Source: Spirogloea muscicola
Lineage: Eukaryota > Streptophyta > Zygnematophyceae > Spirogloeales > Spirogloeaceae
DNA: 64,000 nt
Reading direction: 5' to 3'
NCBI GenBank assembly: GCA_009602725.1
Contig: WELB01000040.1
Coordinates: 738,471 to 802,470, forward strand
A program made the position numbers and the translations under genes. The notes below the pieces were generated by a model, which ran no database searches, was not told the DNA's origin, and was given only the letters and a program-made list of their open reading frames with translations. The first letter of the stretch is position 1. Each line of letters starts with the position of its first letter. Positions 58,075 through 64,000 of the stretch are shown here, piece after piece.

Positions 58075-58320
58075 ACGTGGTGACCACCATGCGCTTGGCC
58101 GTCTCGCTGCAGAGGTCTATGGCCCGCTCGCTGCACCTGCGTGCAGGCAGAGCCCTCGCTGCTGCCTCTGGCTCTGGCCAGGGGACCCCCTTCCAGGAAC
58201 CCATCTCTCTGACCTGAGGCCCCTTCTCGTCCTTTGTTCATTCCTTTCTGGGCTGGCTTTTTCCAGCCCCTATCCTCAATGGGCGAGCCCTTCTCTCTTT
58301 CTCTCATATGAGCTGGAAAC
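58075..58320 (+). mobile_element. LINE-like retroelement 3' fragment with hairpin
   Basis: The plus strand has TMRLAVSLQRSMARSLHLRA, GRALAAASGSGQGTPFQE, then the 3' region with ctgggctggctttttccagc at 58242, the same hairpin position as in other copies. Confidence 0.6.
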
Positions 58321-58441
58321 AGCCAGGGAACGTTGCAAGGAATGGAATGAAGGACGCTTCCAGTGGAGGGCGGTGACTGTGAGAAGCCAGCCCAGGAAAA
58401 TCAACGATCAGAGTTCGGAGGGGGGGGGGGGGGGGGGGGGN

Positions 58442-61101
58442 CGGCTGCGCTCCGCCGCCGCCGTCGCCGGCGCTGGCCAGCTGGTCGACGAGCTCGTCTG
58501 CAACGCCGTGGACGCCGGCGCGCGCTTGGTGAGCCTCGCCTCGCGAGCGAGATGAGTGCGACTGCTGACATCAAGAGAGAGGCTGTGAACGCCACTTAGG
58601 AGCATGCAGATGGTGCCTCGCGAGCCGCAGTCTTTGTTTGCAAGGTATAACAAATGGTGGATGAATTCATCAGTGAGAAACTCACGAGTGACTCGCTGCC
58701 GAGTGGTCTGTGCCTGGTCCGCGCCCAGGTGCGCGTCGTGGCCGACCTTCCGGCGTCCTACGTGCAGGTGGACGACGACGGTGCGGGCCTCTTTGTCACC
58801 AGCATGAGCCAATTTGATCGCAATGTGAGCTCACGGACTCGTAGATTGCAAGTTTGCATCACAGCTGACCTGCGATTGCGGACTGAGACCTCCCAGGGTC
58901 TGGCATTGGGCGCGACGACCTGGAACTAGTCGGCGAGCGGCACGGTAGGATGCTGGAGCTTCGCCGCCTGTGCTTGGCAATTGAGATCCGCTGTCGCTGC
59001 CTTGCCTATCTACTTCTTGATGCCGTGCTTGCAACAGGTCAGTCGTGAGCCCAACTGTACTGAGCTCAACATGTAGTAGCAAGACTGACGAGCTGACGAT
59101 AAGTGGTGTCTTGGGGTCGTTCTTACAGCCACGTCAAAGCTGCACACACTCGAGCAGCTGGAGGAAGGCCCCACGACGCTCGGCTTCCGAGGAGAGGCTT
59201 TGAGCTCGATAGCCGAATTTGCGCTGTTGGAGATCACGACGAGGGCTCGCGGGTCTCCACTTACGTTCTGCAAAATCTTCAAGGTAAGTGCATAGGTCTC
59301 ACTCGGTACTTTGCATGGGGGTGCACGAACCTGTACACTGGAAGATTTGAGCGACTGCTGCTTATACAAGTCAAATGGGCGGACAGCAGATTGCCCAAAT
59401 GTGATCAAGGACCAGTTGCACATCCCATTGGTTCCTCCCAGTGCGTTCATTGGCTACTATGAGGGTTGCCAGATTATATGCAGCCAGTCATTTGTTGACA
59501 GCTGTAAGCTCACGTATTGCTGCCTGTGCTTGCTCCAGGGAGGCAAGACCCTGAGCCTTGGCGTATCAATCCACGACCGCAATTATGGTACTACAGGTAT
59601 TGTCATTCCGCTAAAGTGGTGGTCAAGCTGGAAGTGACTGAAGTAGACCTCTGATGGTGGACTTGATGCTGCATAGGTGTTCTTTCGGTGCCTCTCTCAG
59701 CACATAGATTGTATCAAGGCTTGGCGTGCTTACCTAAGGTCGTGTAGGACAAATTCAAACAAGGTAAATAATCTTGCACTTCTGACGGTGGGCCTGCGGC
59801 TGAAGGATTGCAGTCACTGTGAGGGACCTGTTCTTCAATCAGCCAGTCAGGAGGCGGCTGTTTCGTGTCAGGTACCTGCGAAAGCTCTAATGCTCAAGTT
59901 CAGGAGTTACGATGAGCAGCTTTGTAAAAGTCAGAGTTGTGCTAAGCTTACTTACAGAAGGAGGGTCTTCCGGTAGACTGCACTGAGCAGGCCAAGTTGC
60001 CTCTGTCTGTGAGTTCAGGCCTGGAAAGGAGCTACAGAGTATCAAGGAGAGAGTTGTGAGGCATGCATTGATCCGACCAGCTGTGTCTTTCACACTCATC
60101 AGCGACAGAGCCAGGTACTGGCCGAAGTAGTGCAGCAGAGTAGTATATGACTCTTCACTGCTGTGCTTAAGGATCCCTTTAATTCTCTGATGCTGCTCAT
60201 ACCTGCTCAGTCTACAGCCAATTCTGCACGTCGAGAGGGGCACCCCAGTACTGGACATCCTCAGAGCAGTCCATGGCAAGGACTTGATAGCAGGCTGGGA
60301 GAAGCTTGACTATGCCAGAGAGTGCTTGCGCCTTACTGGACACCTTACTGTCAAAGCTGGACGAGTTGCTGGAAAGGTACTACCTACAGCTTAATTTTTG
60401 AGGCAGACATTCTGAATTATCCTACTCAGAATATAGCGTGTGCTGCTTTATTTCAAGTAACTGACTTATTATCATGCTTACATGGCCAAAACTTCCATCA
60501 TGTGCGTGCAGGGGGCACAGTACCTCTGTATCCCCTTGGAACATTAGGCAGGACAAGACATGCTTTTGGCAATCCTTTTTTCTCGTGCTCTTTCTGCGAA
60601 CATAGCCATCTGTACAATGGACAATGCATGGGCAGCGCGGTGCAAGGCTTATGACGCTAGTAATCTTGACCAAAGAGCAGACATCAACCAACGATTCGTC
60701 AAACGTACTCCTATTCATAAGCTTCTGAGCTCATGGTTCTCAAAGCACACCTCAAAGGGACTAGAAGAAGCCAGAGGCTCTGGCGCCTTGCCAATGCACT
60801 TGTCAACAAAGGGCCAGGGGCGTCCTGGGTCAAGGCAACCTGAGCCATCCTTTGTCCTGAATCTGACATGTCCGCTTCATGCCTATGACATCACCTTTGA
60901 AGCCAGCAAGACCTATGCCGAATTGAAGGTCAGGCTCCAGCGATTGCTGAAGGGTTGTCACTCAGCTAGAGTTGAGCTGACATGCAATCTAGTATGAATT
61001 TGATACGTTTTGGGCTGAGCTGAGGTGAGTGAACTTGAGTTGTGTTGAGCTGAGTTGAGTTAAGTTGAGTTGACTTAATGTGAGGTGGGGTGGGGTGGGG
61101 T

Positions 61102-61152
<51 letters not shown>

Positions 61153-63955
61153 NTGGGGTGGGGTGGGGTCGGGTGGGTTGGGGTGGGGTGGGTTGGTTTG
61201 GCTTGGGTTGGATCAGGTTGGTTTAGGGTTGCATTGCATGCAGTACATGGAGAAGAGAAGATGGATTTCAATTTTGGCTTGCCATTTTGCAGGATTGGGC
61301 GCCAGTTTTGCTCTTCGTGCAGGATATACTTGATGATCTTTGCAAGAATGCGGCCAAAGCACAGCCAGCCAACACAGGTGAGTGTGTGCGCAACTTTTCC
61401 TTCCTTGTACCTTATTACTTCACTCTGCTGCTATCAGAATTTTTCTGGCAACGCCCTGCAGAGAGTGCTTGGACATAAGCACTCTCACTAGCTTGTAAAA
61501 TATGTGAAGATGAGCTGCAATCTGATAAGGCAGTGGAGGAGGCTCAATTCGTTGCTGATGCACATGAGCAGCTGTTGATGTGTGCAATGTCATTCCAGTC
61601 AAGAAGAGGCCTGCTTCCTGTGAGGGACACGTGAGCAAGAGCTCTAGCAACGTGCCTGGAGCTCCCTCCTCATCCTTGATCAGTCCTTTTGATAGTCCTC
61701 TTGGGCGACAGACAAGGAAGTTGTGCGACGGGCCTGAAGCTACCATGACGTTCTTGTCCAGTCCTCCTGAAAGTCCTCCAGACCTCCTTGAAGACCCAGA
61801 GCTACAAGCAAGTGAGAGACCGTGGGAAGCAAGCAGAAACGAGGGGGTGCCCTTGGTTGCTAGCCAAGGCAGGGCAAGAGGTCAGCCTCGACTGAAGCAT
61901 GTGGCAGGATTTCGAGACACTGAGCCAGAGGGTTCTTGCTCATTGCTATCCATTCCTTGTTACTCGTCTGACGACTTAGAGCCAGAGCAGCAAAGTGCAG
62001 TGCATGCACAAGATAGCCCTGAGGAGCTGTGGCACCAGCTTCACAGCAGGGACACAGAGGCAGCTGGAGATCGAGAGGGGTCAGCCGACAGGTCAAGGAA
62101 GAGGCTTCACAGAGCAGATGGTCAATTTTCCTCTGAGGTTATTCAGGGTTCGGCCATGTGGACTCCCCTCAGGCATGCTGATGTTGAGGCGTCTTGGGCT
62201 CCTAGATCCAAGCTCGTGGTAAGTGCTCATGAGGTAAGTGCTCATGAAGACGCACATGACCAAGTCCCACTGCGCAGTCCAGCAGCTGCTTCTGAGGACA
62301 TGGAGGACACTGTGAACAGCTGTGCTGCCCTTGAAGAAGCACTTGACCAAGTTCCGCTGCGCAGCCCAACAGCAGCTGCTAAGGACATCCAAAAGATCGT
62401 GAGCAGCAGTGCTGCTCTTGAAGGATCTCTGGGCGCCTTGCCTGGCGGTGTCATCGATGACGGGGTTTTGGTCGGGAAGTGCTCTTATTGCCCGCCAGAT
62501 GTTGAAGAAAAGGCAGCTGGTAAGGGCTCTTTTGGCGGGGGGTTGAAAGCCCCATTAGATGTTGTACCTTCTCCAGATGTTGGAGGCAACACACCTGGAA
62601 AGAGCATTGCCAGCATGTTATTGGTGAGTACCAGATAAATGCCGAAGTCCAGATTCCAGATCAATTCCAGAAAATTGCATGAATCACATCACTATCGCGC
62701 AACTTTTTGATCATACAGGAGCAATCTCTACCTATTTTGGCTGCTGACAGGGTTGGAAGAACCCCTGCATGCGTATTGAGCACGAGGAGGTCCTCACTTT
62801 GGAGGGGCCCTTGCTGAAGGGGTCGTCAGAGGGTCTAGTGCCAAAGGCCGTCAGCAGAGATGCATTCCAACGCTCTCGTGTGCTTCAGCAAGTGGGCGAG
62901 AAGTTCATCGCTGCCGTCACTGGCAGAGTTCTCTTGCTGATTGACCAGGTTGATGGCCTCATATTCGCCGAGGAACCTGGACAGAATTGCTGGGTAGCAA
63001 CTTAAAATAAGCTGCTGCTGGGAGCCCTAGAATTAAGTATTAGACTTCCACTAGTACTCCCTGCTTGTTCTGAAGCCTCGGCAATGAGCTCAGGAGTCGG
63101 ACTTCTCCATTGCAGCATGCAGCTGATGAGCGGGTGCAACTAGAGGAGATGCGGAAGCAGGTAGTCTGCCTGACTTTGCCTGACTGACTGTCTGCGTACC
63201 CATTTCGTGTGCTCTTTCTTTTGCTGTTTTGTGGCCCATTTGAAGGGCTCTCTGACAGTTTAGACCAGAACTATCCCATTGTAAGTCCTCTGTCTGACCC
63301 AAAGAAAGGGCGTTGTTGAGCAGATTTTGACAGATGGAAGTGAGCGCCGTTCAGTAGAGTTGGATACACCAATCAATCTGGTATGTGCAAGACCTTCCAA
63401 ACCCTGCAAGCTGCTGCATAAGCACAAGCACTGATCCTTAGATTGGAGAATGACCTCGTTCCTTATTACTTATCCTTAGTGCTTTACTGTGGACCTTATC
63501 TGTGGCCCTTGTGTACGTGTAGCATGTGAGCGTTACAGAGGAGCAGACGCTTGACTCCTACCGGGAGAGAGTGGAGCATTGGGGTTGGCGGTACACAATT
63601 ACTGAGGCCTCTCAGAGGTCTGTCTCACAGGGGCATGACCAGGAATGTGATCTTTGGCCAACTCATTTTGTCAGGTCCTCACTGCAATTAGCACCTTGTT
63701 GCAGGAAGACTAGGATGAGCCCTGCTGGTTGTCAAGTCCATCTGACAGCTGTGAGTTCTCCTCGTCCTGCTCCATGGCAGTTATTTGCCTCTCTTGCCCT
63801 CATACAAGCACTGCTGATTGATGGAACCTGACATGCTCCCATCACATGCCAAGTGAGTGCAAAGTGTTCTCAAAATTGCATTGTGTAATATACAGGCGCC
63901 GTCAGTCCTGGGCGTCACTATTTTGGCTGCCGATCTGCTTGAGTACCTCAGTCAG
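58442..63955 (+). CDS. MLH3: MLH3, MutL-homologue mismatch repair and meiotic recombination endonuclease (partial at both ends)
   Basis: Eighteen exons were traced: 58442-58528, 58729-58780, 58897-58944, 59129-59283, 59539-59596, 59814-59871, 60019-60114, 60211-60376, 60512-60527, 60681-60928, 61293-61377, 61599-62623, 62751-62948, 63116-63160, 63324-63380, 63523-63617, 63705-63750 and 63896-63955, continuing past the window. MLH3 pairs with MLH1 in mismatch repair and meiotic crossover formation. The GHKL ATPase part has VDELVCNAVDAGARL, VQVDDDGSGIGRDDLELVGE, RHATSKLHTLEQLEEG and LGFRGEALSSIAEFALLEI, then VRDLFFNQPVRRRLF and QYLYINQRFVKRTPIHKLL. FVLNLTCPLHAYDITFEASK precedes a long linker. 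The endonuclease motif DQHAADERVQLEEM (DQHAx2Ex4E) is intact, split by the 62948/63116 junction. VLGVTILAADLLEYLSQ is the last part seen. The true start is lost at the poly-G and N at 58417-58441. Confidence 0.93.
61020..61215 (+). repeat. TGAGT/TGGGG microsatellites and poly-T run in MLH3 intron
   Basis: The intron between 60929 and 61292 carries gagttgagttaagttgagtt, then tggggtggggtgggg, a T run at 61104-61152 followed by a single N, and another tggggtggggtgg block. The N probably marks an unresolved homopolymer length. Confidence 0.8.
62258..62431 (+). repeat. Tandem 29-residue coding repeat in MLH3 linker
   Basis: Two 87-base units (62258-62344 and 62345-62431) encode DQVPLRSPAAASEDMEDTVN... 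and DQVPLRSPTAAAKDIQKIVS..., each ending in a SxAALE-type stretch. They lie in the non-conserved linker between the ATPase and endonuclease parts. Confidence 0.85.
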
Positions 63956-64000
63956 GTCAGTCTTGACAATTAGATCTGAGCTGTGGCATGTCCTTGTTGC

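Noticed and set aside
1-64000. CRISPR arrays, operons, prophage or bacterial-type defence systems
   Set aside because: Repeats here are triplet runs, microsatellites and LINE-like tails without regular spacers, and the genes are spliced eukaryotic genes.

Overview
The window looks like nuclear DNA of a green-lineage (Viridiplantae) eukaryote, most likely a streptophyte alga or close relative; that placement is inference from gene content. Evidence: intron-dense genes with GT..(T)GCAG introns, plastid-targeted PsbP, VIPP1 and ribosomal protein L28, a WAT1-type transporter, a plant-type pectin acetylesterase, a plant-type beta-galactosidase and a plant-type acetylglutamate kinase. Exons were assembled by hand from splice signals, phase and protein-family consensus. 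In most genes all exon phases agree, which supports the models. First exons are very GC-rich with GGC/GCC triplet runs, and several single-N scars and two N gaps (25963-26112, 42404-42948) fall in such tracts.

Layout: a GC-rich edge and a fossil Ty1/copia inverted pair (1-3.1 kb); WAT1-related transporter (+, 3242-6019); ENTH-domain epsin (-, 6662-10838); VIPP1/IM30 (+, 11917-14834); proteasome ubiquitin receptor RPN13 (+, 15800-19327); ribosome biogenesis factor KRI1 (+, 20215-24560); plastid ribosomal protein L28 (+, ends 25956); HslV peptidase (+, ends 29077); acetylglutamate kinase (-, 30329-32335) with TFIIIC subunit 5 (GTF3C5/TFC1, -) directly upstream on the same strand; beta-galactosidase GH35 (+, 34577-40182); MGAT2/GnT-II (-, 40243 to the N gap); pectin acetylesterase CE13 (+, 42992-46678); a repeat-rich stretch of LINE-like 3' fragments (about 47.9-50.6 and 55.2-58.3 kb) surrounding PsbP (+, 51429-54644); and the mismatch repair/meiotic gene MLH3 (+, 58442 to beyond the window end).

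The genes are mostly housekeeping and not operonic. Two local groupings stand out: three adjacent secretory-pathway carbohydrate enzymes (GH35, GT16, CE13), and three photosynthesis/plastid genes scattered among them (VIPP1, L28, PsbP). The most notable observations are at the RNA-processing level: a 5-nt micro-exon in HslV, a 16-nt micro-exon in MLH3, four GC-AG introns, a tandem pair of in-frame GTAAGT sites inside an MLH3 exon, and telomere-like (TTTAGGG-related) tracts in 5'-proximal introns. I found no convincing new defence or other multi-gene system.
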